This document shows, piece after piece, positions 1-9,494 of a DNA stretch of 64,000 bases (position 1 is its first letter; every line of letters starts with the position of its first letter). Source of the stretch: Burkholderia glumae LMG 2196 = ATCC 33617. Its GTDB lineage: Bacteria > Pseudomonadota > Gammaproteobacteria > Burkholderiales > Burkholderiaceae. A program made the translations under genes and the position numbers. Location of the stretch: contig NZ_CP009435.1 of the NCBI RefSeq assembly GCF_000960995.1, positions 2,108,001 to 2,172,000 of the forward strand, given 5' to 3'. Below the pieces are notes generated by a model, which did no database searches, was not told the origin of the DNA, and saw only the letters and a program-made list of their open reading frames with translations.

Positions 1-1
1 C

Positions 2-895
2 TGGCAGGTCTGCTCGTGGGACGGGCGGCCGGTGCCGCTCGCGGGCGGCGCGTCGTGGGCCGCCGACGCGGCGTTCAACGACGCCGTCGCCTGCGACTGG
101 TTGATCGTGATCAGCGAACGATTCCAGCAATTCGCCGACTATCGGCTGTTCCTCGCGAGCCTCGCGCGCGTGGGCCAGCGCACGCCGCTCGTCACCGGCA
201 TCCATCACGGCGTCTGGTGGCTCGCGATGGCGGGGCAGCTGGCGGGCTACCGGGTGGCCGTGAACTGGGAAACCTACCAGCAGTTCGCCGAGCAGTTCGA
301 GCGCATCATCGTCACGCAGCAGATCTTCGAGATCGACCGCGATCGCGCCACCTGCGCGGGCGGCCAGGCCAGCCTCGACTTCATGCTGGCGATGATCGGC
401 CGCGACCACGGCCCCGCGCTGCCCGAGCGGATCGCCGACGCGCTCGGCTGCGGCACGCCGCGCAGCGGCGAGGCGCGCCAGCGGATTCCGTTCGTGACGG
501 CGCCGGGCGAGCGTCATCCGCGCCTGAACGACGCGCTGCAGCTGATGGAGGCGAACGTCGAGGACCCGCTCACCACCGACGAGATCGCCGCGCTGGTGGG
601 CATCTCGCGGCGCCAGCTCGAACGGCTGTTCCGCCAGTATCTCGGCGCCATGCCGTCGAAGTACTACCTGAACCTGCGGCTGCTGAAGGCGCGCACGCAA
701 TTGCAGCGCACCAGCAAGTCGGTGGTGCAGGTCAGCCTCGCGAGCGGCTTCTCGTCGGCCGCGCATTTCTCGAACGCCTACCGCGAGCGCTTCGGCGTGA
801 CGCCGCGCGAGGATCGCCGCGCCTGGCTCGAGAAGCAGCACGGCGCGGCGAGCGAGCCGCGCGCGGGCGCGCTGGTGGAGCGCGGCGACGGCTGA
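2..895 (+). CDS. GlxA-family AraC-type transcriptional regulator, ArgR-like (5' end outside window)
   Basis: The reading frame is open from base 2, so the true start lies left of the window; about 297 codons are visible. The first ~190 residues have the DJ-1/PfpI-like fold typical of GlxA-type regulators (W-W-L-A-M-A-G-Q-L-A-G and 'NWETYQQFAEQF' stretches), and the last ~100 residues form an AraC-type double helix-turn-helix, including 'ISRRQLERLFRQYLG' and 'SGFSSAAHFSNAYRERFG'. In Pseudomonas aeruginosa the arginine-responsive ArgR belongs to this family and controls the aru (arginine succinyltransferase) genes. Position directly upstream of astC on the same strand, 154 bp away, makes the same job here likely. 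The family is firm; the arginine role is inferred from context. Confidence 0.85.
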   Translation, partial: WQVCSWDGRPVPLAGGASWAADAAFNDAVACDWLIVISERFQQFADYRLFLASLARVGQRTPLVTGIHHGVWWLAMAGQLAGYRVAVNWETYQQFAEQFERIIVTQQIFEIDRDRATCAGGQASLDFMLAMIGRDHGPALPERIADALGCGTPRSGEARQRIPFVTAPGERHPRLNDALQLMEANVEDPLTTDEIAALVGISRRQLERLFRQYLGAMPSKYYLNLRLLKARTQLQRTSKSVVQVSLASGFSSAAHFSNAYRERFGVTPREDRRAWLEKQHGAASEPRAGALVERGDG

Positions 896-994
896 TGCGG
901 CACGCTTCGTGCTTGTCCCCGGCGGGCCCGCGCGCCGGACCCGCGCCCAGGCCGCCGGCCTTGCCGACAGAACCCGTCGCAATTGCGCAAGACG

Positions 995-1011
995 CTGGCC
1001 GGCCGCTTGCC
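995..1011 (+). promoter_or_regulatory. candidate sigma54 (-24/-12) promoter of the ast operon
   Basis: CTGGCCGGCCGCTTGCC has the sigma54 GG and GC doublets (997-998 and 1009-1010) separated by exactly 10 bases, with the conserved CTGGC and TTGC ends; the inner -24 bases deviate from consensus. Transcription would start near 1022, 28 bases before the astC start. In Escherichia coli the ast operon is NtrC/sigma54 dependent, which supports the reading. In DNA this GC-rich a chance match is possible. Confidence 0.45.
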
Positions 1012-1049
1012 TACACTGAACCCTGTGATTTCTGACCGAAGGAGGCGCG

Positions 1050-2270
<1,221 letters not shown>

Positions 2271-2295
2271 CGCCCCCGCGTGCGAGGAAACGACG

Positions 2296-3390
2296 ATGCT
2301 ATTTGTACGCCCCGGCAGGCTTGCCGATCTCGATGCGCTGGCGCAAATGGCCCGGACCGCACGGCCCGTGCTGCATTCGCTGCCGCACGACCGCCGTGCG
2401 CTCGAGGCGCGCGTCGCGCTGTCGGAGGACTCGTTCCGCGCCGACGCCGATTTTCCCGGCGAGGAGTTCTACCTGTTCGTGCTCGAGGACAGCGAGACGG
2501 GCCGCCTGCTCGGCACCGCGAGCATCGTCGCCGCGGCCGGCTATTCGGAGCCGTTCTACGCGTTTCGCAACGACGCGCTGATCCACGCCTCGCGCGAGCT
2601 GCACGTGAACCGCAGGATCCACGCGCTGACCATGTCGCACGAACTGACCGGCAAGAGCCGGCTGGCCGGCTTCTACGTCGATCCGGCGCTGCGCGGCGAC
2701 GCGGCCGCGCACCTGGTGTCGCGCGCGCGCATGATGTACATCGCCGCGAACCGCCGCCGCTTCACGCCCGAGGTGTTCTCGCTGCTGCTCGGCGTGACCG
2801 ACGAGCACGGCGCCTCGCCGTTCTGGGAGGCGGTGGGCCGCAAGTTCTTCCGGCGCGACTTCGCCGACATCGAGGTCGAGTCGGGCGGGCGCAGCCGCAC
2901 CTTCATCGCCGAGGTGATGCCGGTCTATCCGGTGTACGTGCCGCTGCTGCCTGAGGCCGCCCAGCGCGTGCTCGGCGAGCCGAACCGGAACGGCCTGCTC
3001 GCCTACGACATCCATCTCGAGGAAGGCTTCGAGCCGGACCGCTACGTCGACATCTTCGACGCCGGCCCGGTGCTGACGGCGCAGATCGACCGCACCGCCT
3101 GCGTCACGCACGGCAGCTCGCGCACGGTGCGCGCGGCCGATGCGGCGCACGGCACGCACGGCGGGGGCGCCACGCACCTGGTGTCGGCCGGCGCCGGCGA
3201 CGCGTTCCGCTGCGTGCTGGCCGACCTGCCCGATGCGGCCGGCCTGAACCGCGGCGAGCTCGCGCCGCTCGACGCCGCCGCGCGCGCGGCGCTCGGCGTG
3301 GTGGACGGCGACACGGTCTACTGCGTGCCGCTGCACCGGCGCGAGGAAGCCGACGCCCCCGCCCAAGCCCTGTCAGGAGCATCGCGATGA
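2296..3390 (+). CDS. aruF: arginine N-succinyltransferase, alpha subunit
   Basis: A 364-residue AstA-family protein of the GNAT-like fold. It catalyses, with its partner subunit, the first AST step: succinyl-CoA plus arginine gives N2-succinylarginine. It begins 'MLFVRPGRLADLDALAQMA' and shares with the next gene the blocks 'MSHELTGKSRLAGFYVDP', 'SPFWEAVGRKFF' and 'VDIFDAGPVL'. As in Pseudomonas (AruF/AruG) and other Burkholderia, two paralogous subunits are present instead of the single AstA of enterics. It has a GAGGAA ribosome site, lies 25 bases after astC and overlaps the beta-subunit gene by four bases (ATGA), so the subunits are probably translationally coupled. A 10-20 residue stretch near residue 280 is a histidine/glycine-rich variation of no known role. 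Confidence 0.93.
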   Translation: MLFVRPGRLADLDALAQMARTARPVLHSLPHDRRALEARVALSEDSFRADADFPGEEFYLFVLEDSETGRLLGTASIVAAAGYSEPFYAFRNDALIHASRELHVNRRIHALTMSHELTGKSRLAGFYVDPALRGDAAAHLVSRARMMYIAANRRRFTPEVFSLLLGVTDEHGASPFWEAVGRKFFRRDFADIEVESGGRSRTFIAEVMPVYPVYVPLLPEAAQRVLGEPNRNGLLAYDIHLEEGFEPDRYVDIFDAGPVLTAQIDRTACVTHGSSRTVRAADAAHGTHGGGATHLVSAGAGDAFRCVLADLPDAAGLNRGELAPLDAAARAALGVVDGDTVYCVPLHRREEADAPAQALSGASR

Positions 3391-4418
3391 TCGTCGTTCG
3401 AGTCGTGCGCACGGGCGACGTCGACGCGCTCGTCGCACTCGCCCAGGAAACCGGCCCCGGCCTGACCACCTTCAAGCCCGATCGCGACGCGCTGGCCGCG
3501 CGCGTCGAGCGCGCGCGCCGCACGCTCGACGGCAGCGCGGCGCCGGCCGAGGCCGGCTACTTCTTCGTGATGGAGGACACCGCCAGCGGCGACATCGCCG
3601 GCGTGTGCGGGATCGAGACCGAGGTCGGGCTGGCCCAGCCGTTCTACAACTACCGCGTCAGCACGGTGGTCCATGCGAGCCAGGATCTCGGCGTCTGGAC
3701 CCGCATGTCGCTGCTCAACATCTCGCACGACCTGACCGGCTACGCCGAGGTCTGCTCGCTGTTCCTGAGCCCGCGCTACCGCACCGCCGGCGTGGGCGGG
3801 CTGCTGTCGCGCTCGCGCTTCATGTTCATCGCGCAGTTCCGCGAACGCTTTCCCGAGCGGATCTGCGCCGAGCTGCGCGGCCATTTCGACGAACAGGGCA
3901 GCTCGCCGTTCTGGCGCGCGGTCGGCTCGCACTTCTACCAGATCGACTTCAACGCGGCCGACTATCTCAGCTCGCACGGCCGCAAGTCGTTCCTGGCCGA
4001 GCTGATGCCGCGCTTTCCCGTCTATGTCGACCTGCTGCCGCAGGACGCCCAGGACTGCATCGGGCTCACCCATCGCGATACGCTGCCCGCGCGCCGCATG
4101 CTCGAGGCCGAGGGGCTGCGCTACCAGAACCACGTCGACATCTTCGACGCCGGCCCGGTGCTCGAATGCCATGTGGGCGATCTGCGCACGGTGCGCGACA
4201 GCGTGCTGGTGCCGATCGAGATCGGCGTGCCCGAGGCGGCCGAGGGCGGCCCGCGCGCGCTGGTGTCGAACACCTCGCTGGCCGATTTCCGCGTCGGCGC
4301 GGCGCCGGGCGCGCTCGCCGACGGCCGCTTCGTGCTGTCGGCCGCCGACGCCGCCGCGCTCGGCCTGCGCGCGGGCGAGCCGGCGCGCGTCTATGCGCTC
4401 AAGTCACAACCGAGATAA
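3387..4418 (+). CDS. astA: arginine N-succinyltransferase, beta subunit
   Basis: A 343-residue AstA-family protein, paralogous to the preceding subunit: both have the 'ISHDLTGYAEVCSLFLSP' / 'MSHELTGKSRLAGFYVDP' block and the 'VDIFDAGPVL' block near residue 250. It is the Pseudomonas AruG-like subunit and the one closer to single-subunit AstA. Function is first-step succinylation of arginine using succinyl-CoA in the cytoplasm. Its start codon overlaps the previous stop codon (ATGA), and its stop is four bases before the astD start, all signs of one operon. No truncation is visible. Confidence 0.93.
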   Translation: MIVVRVVRTGDVDALVALAQETGPGLTTFKPDRDALAARVERARRTLDGSAAPAEAGYFFVMEDTASGDIAGVCGIETEVGLAQPFYNYRVSTVVHASQDLGVWTRMSLLNISHDLTGYAEVCSLFLSPRYRTAGVGGLLSRSRFMFIAQFRERFPERICAELRGHFDEQGSSPFWRAVGSHFYQIDFNAADYLSSHGRKSFLAELMPRFPVYVDLLPQDAQDCIGLTHRDTLPARRMLEAEGLRYQNHVDIFDAGPVLECHVGDLRTVRDSVLVPIEIGVPEAAEGGPRALVSNTSLADFRVGAAPGALADGRFVLSAADAAALGLRAGEPARVYALKSQPR

Positions 4419-4422
4419 CGCC

Positions 4423-5886
4423 ATGTCCGAACTCTTCATCGACGGCGACTGGCTCGCCGGCAACGGCCCCGAATTCGTCTCGCGCAACCCCGGCACCGAC
4501 GAGGTGGTCTGGCGCGGCGCGAGCGCCTCGGCCGCCGACGTCGAGCGCGCCGTGTCGAGCGCGCGCCGCGCGTTCCCGGCCTGGTCCGCGCTCGGGCTCG
4601 AGGCACGCGTGGCGATCGTCAAGCGCTTCGCCGCGCTGCTCGGCGAGCGCAGCGAGGCGCTCGCCGCCGCGATCGGCCGCGAGACCGGCAAGCCGCTCTG
4701 GGAAGCGCGCACCGAGGTCGCGGCGATGGCCGCCAAGGTCGACATCTCGATCCAGGCGTATCACGAGCGCACCGGCGAGAAGCGCGCGCCGCTGGCCGAC
4801 GGCACGGCCGTGCTGCGGCACCGCCCGCACGGCGTGGTGGCCGTGTTCGGCCCGTACAACTTCCCGGGCCACCTGCCGAACGGGCACATCGTGCCGGCGC
4901 TGATCGCCGGCAACGCGGTGGTGTTCAAGCCCTCCGAACTCGCGCCCGGCGTCGCGCGCGCCACCGTGCAGGCCTGGTGCGACGCCGGGCTGCCGCCCGG
5001 CGTGCTGAACCTCGTGCAGGGCGAGAAGGACACCGGCGTCGCGCTGGCCAATCACCGTCAGATCGACGGGCTGTTCTTCACCGGCAGCTCCGACACCGGC
5101 ACGCTGCTGCACCGCCAGTTCGGCGGGCGGCCCGAGATCGTGCTCGCGCTCGAAATGGGCGGCAACAATCCGCTCGTGATCGGCGAGCTGGCCGACCTCG
5201 ACGCGGCCGTCCATCACACGATCCAGTCGGCCTTCCTGTCGGCCGGGCAGCGCTGCACCTGCGCGCGCCGCATCTTCGTGCCCGAGGGCGCGCACGGCGA
5301 GCGGTTCCTCGCGCGCTTCACCGAGGTGACGGCCGCCATCACGGCCGGGCACTTCGATGCCGACCCGCAGCCGTTCATGGGCGCGGTGATCTCGGCGCGC
5401 GCGGCGGCGCGGCTGGTGGCGGCCCAGGACGCGCTGCTGGCGGCCGGCGCGACGCCGCTCGTCGCGATGACGCAGCGCGATGCGCGGCTCGGCTTCGTCA
5501 ACGCGGCGATCCTCGACGTGAGCGCGGTGCGCGAGCTGCCCGACGTCGAGCATTTCGGCCCGCTCGCGCAGGTGATCCGCTACCGCACGCTCGACGAGGC
5601 GATCGAGCGCGCCAACGACACCGCCTACGGCCTGTCGGCGGGCCTGCTGTCCGACGACGCGCGCGCCTGGGAGCAGTTCAGCCGCGGCGTGCGCGCCGGC
5701 ATCGTGAACTGGAACCGGCCCACCAACGGCGCCTCGTCGGCCGCGCCGTTCGGCGGCACCGGCCGCTCGGGCAACCACCGGCCGAGCGCCTATTACGCGG
5801 CGGACTACTGCGCGTACCCGATGGCCTCGGTCGAGAGCGAACGACTGCAGATGCCGGCGAGCCTCTCGCCTGGCCTTCATTTCTGA
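4423..5886 (+). CDS. astD: N-succinylglutamate 5-semialdehyde dehydrogenase
   Basis: A 487-residue aldehyde dehydrogenase that oxidises succinylglutamate semialdehyde to succinylglutamate with NAD+, step four of the AST pathway. The reading frame is open further upstream within the preceding gene, but the start at 4423 (MSELFIDGDW) matches the family's usual N-terminus. Visible signatures are 'GPYNFPGHLPNGHI' (cofactor and oxyanion region), 'FTGSSDTG' (Rossmann glycines), 'LEMGGNNPLVI' with the catalytic glutamate and 'SAGQRCTCARRI' with the catalytic cysteine. It follows the beta-succinyltransferase gene by four bases and precedes astB by 12. Confidence 0.95.
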   Translation: MSELFIDGDWLAGNGPEFVSRNPGTDEVVWRGASASAADVERAVSSARRAFPAWSALGLEARVAIVKRFAALLGERSEALAAAIGRETGKPLWEARTEVAAMAAKVDISIQAYHERTGEKRAPLADGTAVLRHRPHGVVAVFGPYNFPGHLPNGHIVPALIAGNAVVFKPSELAPGVARATVQAWCDAGLPPGVLNLVQGEKDTGVALANHRQIDGLFFTGSSDTGTLLHRQFGGRPEIVLALEMGGNNPLVIGELADLDAAVHHTIQSAFLSAGQRCTCARRIFVPEGAHGERFLARFTEVTAAITAGHFDADPQPFMGAVISARAAARLVAAQDALLAAGATPLVAMTQRDARLGFVNAAILDVSAVRELPDVEHFGPLAQVIRYRTLDEAIERANDTAYGLSAGLLSDDARAWEQFSRGVRAGIVNWNRPTNGASSAAPFGGTGRSGNHRPSAYYAADYCAYPMASVESERLQMPASLSPGLHF

Positions 5887-5898
5887 GCGGATGCGACC

Positions 5899-7251
5899 AT
5901 GAACACAACGGCACATGCCATCGAGGCGAATTTCGACGGGCTGGTGGGCCCGACCCACAACTACGCGGGGCTGTCGTTCGGCAACGTCGCGTCGCTGAAC
6001 AACGAGAAGTCGGCCGCCAACCCGAAGGCGGCCGCCAGGCAGGGCCTGCGCAAGATGAAGCAGCTGGCCGACCTCGGCTTCGCGCAGGGCGTGCTGCCGC
6101 CGCAGGAGCGGCCGTCGCTGCGCCTGCTGCGCGAGCTCGGCTTCTCCGGCAAGGACGCCGACGTGATCGCCAGCGCCGCGCGGCGGGCGCCCGAGCTGCT
6201 GGCCGCCGCCAGCTCGGCCTCGGCGATGTGGACGGCCAACGCGGCCACCGTGAGCCCGTCGGCCGACACCGGCGACGGCCGGGTCCATTTCACGCCGGCC
6301 AACCTGTGCAGCAAGCTGCATCGCGCGATCGAACACGAGGCGACGCGCCGCACCCTGTCGACGATCTTCGCCGACGAGGCGCGCTTCGTGGTCCACGACG
6401 CGCTGCCCGGCACGCCGGCGCTCGGCGACGAGGGCGCGGCCAACCACACGCGGTTTTGCGCCGCGTATGGCGCCCCCGGCGTGGAGTTGTTCGTCTACGG
6501 CCGCAGCGAATACCGGCGCGGGCCGGAGCCGAAGCGCTTCCCGGCGCGCCAGACCTTCGAGGCGAGCCGCGCCGTCGCGCAGCGCCACGGGCTGGCCGAG
6601 GCGGCGACCGTCTACGCGCAGCAGAACCCCGAGGTGATCGACGCGGGCGTGTTCCACAACGACGTGATCGCGGTCGGCAATCGCGACACGCTGTTCTGCC
6701 ACGAGCTCGCGTTCGCCGAGCCGCAGGCCGTCTACGATGCGCTGCGCGACGCGCTCGGCGCGCGCGGCGCGCAGCTGAAGCTGCTCGAGGTGCCCGACGC
6801 GGCGCTCAGCGTGGCCGACGCGGTCGGCTCCTACCTGTTCAACAGCCAGCTGCTGACGCGCGCCGACGGCGCGCAGGTGCTGGTGGTGCCGCAGGAGTGC
6901 CGCGAGAACGAGCGCGTCGCGCGCTACCTCGACGCGCTCGCGGCCGGCCAGGGGCCGATCGACGAGGTGCTGGTGTTCGACCTGCGCGAGAGCATGAAGA
7001 ACGGCGGCGGCCCGGCCTGCCTGCGCCTGCGCGTGGTGCTGAACGATGCCGAGCGTGCCGCGGTGCGGCCCAAGGTCTGGATCGACGACGCGCTGTTCGG
7101 CTCGCTCGACGCCTGGATCGAGCGGCACTATCGCGACCGGCTCGCGCCGACCGACCTGGCCGATCCGGCCCTGCTCGACGAATCGCGCACCGCGCTCGAC
7201 GAACTGACGCAGATCCTGCAGCTGGGCTCGCTCTATGACTTCCAGCGCTGA
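5899..7251 (+). CDS. astB: N-succinylarginine dihydrolase
   Basis: A 450-residue member of the amidinotransferase/dihydrolase superfamily. It hydrolyses N2-succinylarginine to N2-succinylornithine, two ammonia and CO2, the nitrogen-releasing step of the AST pathway. The N-terminus 'EANFDGLVGPTHNYAGLS' and the 'SVGNxxSxNN'-like 'SFGNVASLNNEKSAANPKAA' region are characteristic; other family blocks are 'SSASAMWTANAATVSPSAD', 'GAANHTRFC', 'VFHNDVIAVGN' and 'SMKNGGGPACLRLR', which includes catalytic His and the C-terminal cysteine. Its 3' end overlaps astE by 17 bases. Confidence 0.96.
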   Translation: MNTTAHAIEANFDGLVGPTHNYAGLSFGNVASLNNEKSAANPKAAARQGLRKMKQLADLGFAQGVLPPQERPSLRLLRELGFSGKDADVIASAARRAPELLAAASSASAMWTANAATVSPSADTGDGRVHFTPANLCSKLHRAIEHEATRRTLSTIFADEARFVVHDALPGTPALGDEGAANHTRFCAAYGAPGVELFVYGRSEYRRGPEPKRFPARQTFEASRAVAQRHGLAEAATVYAQQNPEVIDAGVFHNDVIAVGNRDTLFCHELAFAEPQAVYDALRDALGARGAQLKLLEVPDAALSVADAVGSYLFNSQLLTRADGAQVLVVPQECRENERVARYLDALAAGQGPIDEVLVFDLRESMKNGGGPACLRLRVVLNDAERAAVRPKVWIDDALFGSLDAWIERHYRDRLAPTDLADPALLDESRTALDELTQILQLGSLYDFQR

Positions 7252-8314
7252 TCGCGGCGGTGTGCCCGCCTGGCTCGACGATTTCCTCGCCACGGTGCTC
7301 GCGGACGACGTGCCGGCTGCGGCCGAGGGCGTCTGCGCGGACGGCGCGGTGCGCTACGCCTGGCTCGGCGCGGGGCTGCTCGAGCTGGCCCCGGCGCGGC
7401 CGGCCGGGGCGGGCGGGGCGGCCCCGGCCGCCGTGCTGATCTCGGCCGGCGTGCACGGCGACGAAACGGCGCCGATCGAGCTGCTGTCGGCGATCGTGCG
7501 CGACCTCGCGCGCGGCGCGCTGCCGCTCGCCTGCCGGCTGCTGGTCGTGCTCGGCCATCCGGCGGCGATGCGTGCCGGCACGCGCTATCTCGACGACGAC
7601 CTGAACCGGCTGTTCAATGGCCGCCACGCCGCGCGCGCCGGCAGCCGGGACGCGCCGCGCGCGGCCCGGCTCGAGGCGGCCGCGGTCGATTTCTTCGCGG
7701 CGGCGCCCGAGCGGCACGGCGCGCGCTGGCATCTGGACCTGCATACCGCGATCCGCGCCTCGGCCTTCGAGCAGTTCGCGCTGCTGCCGCACACGGGCGA
7801 GGCGCCGTCGCGCGCGCTGCTCGACTGGTGCGGCGCGGCGCGGATTCCCGCCGTGCTGCTGCACACCGAGCGCGGCAACACCTACTCGCAGTTCACGGCC
7901 AGCGCCTGCGGGGCGCTCGCCTGCACGCTCGAGCTGGGCAAGGTGCGGCCGTTCGGGCAGAACGACCTGACGCGTTTCGCGGGCGCCGACGCCGCGCTGC
8001 GGCGGCTGATTGCCGGTGCCGGGTCCGAGGCCGGCGGCGGGCGCGCCGCCGCCGCGCCGCTGCCGCGCATCTTCACCGTGATCGGCCAGATCACCAAGCA
8101 GAGCGAGGCCTTCGAGCTGCTCGTCGCGCCCGACGTGCCGAATTTCACGTCGTTCTCGCGCGGCACGCTGCTCGCGCGCGACGGTGATTACCGCTACTTG
8201 GTGTCGCGCGACGAGGAGCGCATCGTGTTTCCGAATCCGTCGGTCAAGCCGGGCCTGCGCGCCGGGCTGATGGTGGTCGAGACCACCGCGGCCACGCTCG
8301 CGGCCCTTGGCTGA
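7235..8314 (+). CDS. astE: succinylglutamate desuccinylase
   Basis: A 359-residue zinc carboxypeptidase-like (M14 AstE/AspA) enzyme that splits N-succinylglutamate into succinate and glutamate, the last AST step. Zinc ligands are visible in 'SAGVHGDETAPIEL' (His and Glu) and in 'WHLDLHTAIR' (His), followed by the 'LPHTGE'-type loop. The start at 7235 lies inside the end of astB, giving a 17-base overlap that is normal for this operon. An Ala/Gly/Arg-rich loop near residues 262-275 ('GAGSEAGGGRAAAAP') looks like a genus-level insertion away from the active site. Sequence after the stop (8315-8541) holds a likely separate promoter for the next gene. Confidence 0.94.
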   Translation: MTSSADRGGVPAWLDDFLATVLADDVPAAAEGVCADGAVRYAWLGAGLLELAPARPAGAGGAAPAAVLISAGVHGDETAPIELLSAIVRDLARGALPLACRLLVVLGHPAAMRAGTRYLDDDLNRLFNGRHAARAGSRDAPRAARLEAAAVDFFAAAPERHGARWHLDLHTAIRASAFEQFALLPHTGEAPSRALLDWCGAARIPAVLLHTERGNTYSQFTASACGALACTLELGKVRPFGQNDLTRFAGADAALRRLIAGAGSEAGGGRAAAAPLPRIFTVIGQITKQSEAFELLVAPDVPNFTSFSRGTLLARDGDYRYLVSRDEERIVFPNPSVKPGLRAGLMVVETTAATLAALG

Positions 8315-8392
8315 GGACTTGCCGCGAGCCGCCGCGCGGGCCGAGCCGGCCGCCCGGTGCGGCGCCGGGCCGATATCGCGCGCGGCGCCGGG

Positions 8393-8422
8393 TTCGGGAT
8401 CGGGCGCGCATGGCGGTACAAT
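8393..8422 (+). promoter_or_regulatory. possible sigma70 promoter of the binding-protein gene
   Basis: TACAAT at 8417-8422 is a good -10 hexamer in an otherwise very GC-rich region, with a weak TTCGGG at 8393-8398 18 bases upstream. It would give the binding-protein gene its own transcript besides read-through from the ast genes. Confidence 0.4.
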
Positions 8423-8541
8423 CGCGCCCTCGCGGCGGCATGCGCCGCCCGCGCGTTTGGTCCGGACGGCGTGCCCACGAGGCGCGTGTGATCCGGTTGT
8501 CGTAGCACCCTTCCTGAAGAAAGAGCGAGGAGAGCATTCCA

Positions 8542-9339
8542 ATGAAGTTGAACTGGCGAAAGATGGCCGCATGCGCGGTGGCGACGGCCGCCGCGGTGTC
8601 CTTCCTGTCGGGCGCGCACGCGGCCGAGCTCAAGCAGATCCGTTTCGGCGTCGAGGCGTCGTATGCGCCGTTCGAATACAAGACGCCCGACGGCAAGCTC
8701 GCCGGTTTCGACGTCGACGTCGGCAATGCGGTCTGCGCGAAGCTGAAGGTGCCGTGCGTGTGGGTGGAGAACGACTTCGACGGCCTGATCCCGGCGCTGC
8801 AGGCGCGCAAGTTCGACGCGATCAACTCCGACATGACGATCACGCCGCAGCGCCTGCACGCGATCGCGTTCACCGATCCGATCTACTCGATCCCGAACCA
8901 GCTGATCGCGAAGAAGGGCAGCGGCCTGCTGCCGACGCCGGCCTCGCTAAAGGGCAAGCGGGTGGGCGTGCTGCAGGGCACGATCCAGGAGGCCTACGCG
9001 AAGGCGCGCTGGGCGCCGGCCGGCGTCGAGGTGGTGCCCTACCAGACCCAGGATCTGGCCTACGCCGACCTGCAGTCGGGCCGGCTCGACGCGACCTTCC
9101 AGGATTCGGAGGCGGCCGCCAAGGGCTTCCTGTCGAAGCCGCAGGCAGCCGGGTTCGCGTTCGCCGGCCCGCAGGTGGTGGACGCCGAGATCCTCGGCTC
9201 GGGCGTCGGCTACGGCCTGCGCAAGAACGACACGGCGCTGCGCGCCGCGCTCAACCAGGCGCTCAAGGAGCTGAAGGCGGACGGTACGATCGACGCAATC
9301 GCGAAGAAGTATTTCAGCGTGCCGGTGGTGCTGAAGTAA
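8542..9339 (+). CDS. periplasmic binding protein of a basic amino acid (Arg/Lys/Orn/His-type) ABC importer
   Basis: A 265-residue family-3 solute-binding protein. Residues 1-24 form a Sec signal peptide ending 'SGAHAAELK'; the mature part begins 'IRFGVEASYAPFEYKTPDG', the hallmark of HisJ/ArgT/AotJ proteins, followed by 'GFDVDVGNAVC' and 'DFDGLIPALQARKFDAI'. It binds its amino acid in the periplasm and delivers it to a membrane complex; no permease or ATPase gene is adjacent, so it must use components encoded elsewhere. Position behind the ast genes and before a terminator argues for arginine/ornithine uptake feeding the AST pathway. A GAGGAG ribosome site precedes the start. The exact ligand is inferred. 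Confidence 0.88.
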   Translation: MKLNWRKMAACAVATAAAVSFLSGAHAAELKQIRFGVEASYAPFEYKTPDGKLAGFDVDVGNAVCAKLKVPCVWVENDFDGLIPALQARKFDAINSDMTITPQRLHAIAFTDPIYSIPNQLIAKKGSGLLPTPASLKGKRVGVLQGTIQEAYAKARWAPAGVEVVPYQTQDLAYADLQSGRLDATFQDSEAAAKGFLSKPQAAGFAFAGPQVVDAEILGSGVGYGLRKNDTALRAALNQALKELKADGTIDAIAKKYFSVPVVLK

Positions 9340-9398
9340 GCGGGCCGCGGGCGCGGGCGGCCGCCAGGCTCGCCCGGCGGCCGCGCCAAGGCGGCCGG

Positions 9399-9438
9399 GC
9401 CGGCGCTTCCCGGGCAAGGGGGGGCGCCGGCTTTTTTT
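9399..9438 (+). terminator. rho-independent terminator after the ast/binding-protein unit
   Basis: A perfect 8-bp stem (GCCGGCGC at 9399-9406 with GCGCCGGC at 9424-9431) is followed at once by seven T (9432-9438). It closes the plus-strand unit that starts at astC and faces the minus-strand HDOD gene. Confidence 0.85.
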
Positions 9439-9494
9439 CGCGGCGTTCGACCGGCCCGGGCAACGGTCCGGGCGAGGGGCGCCGGGCCCGGCGC

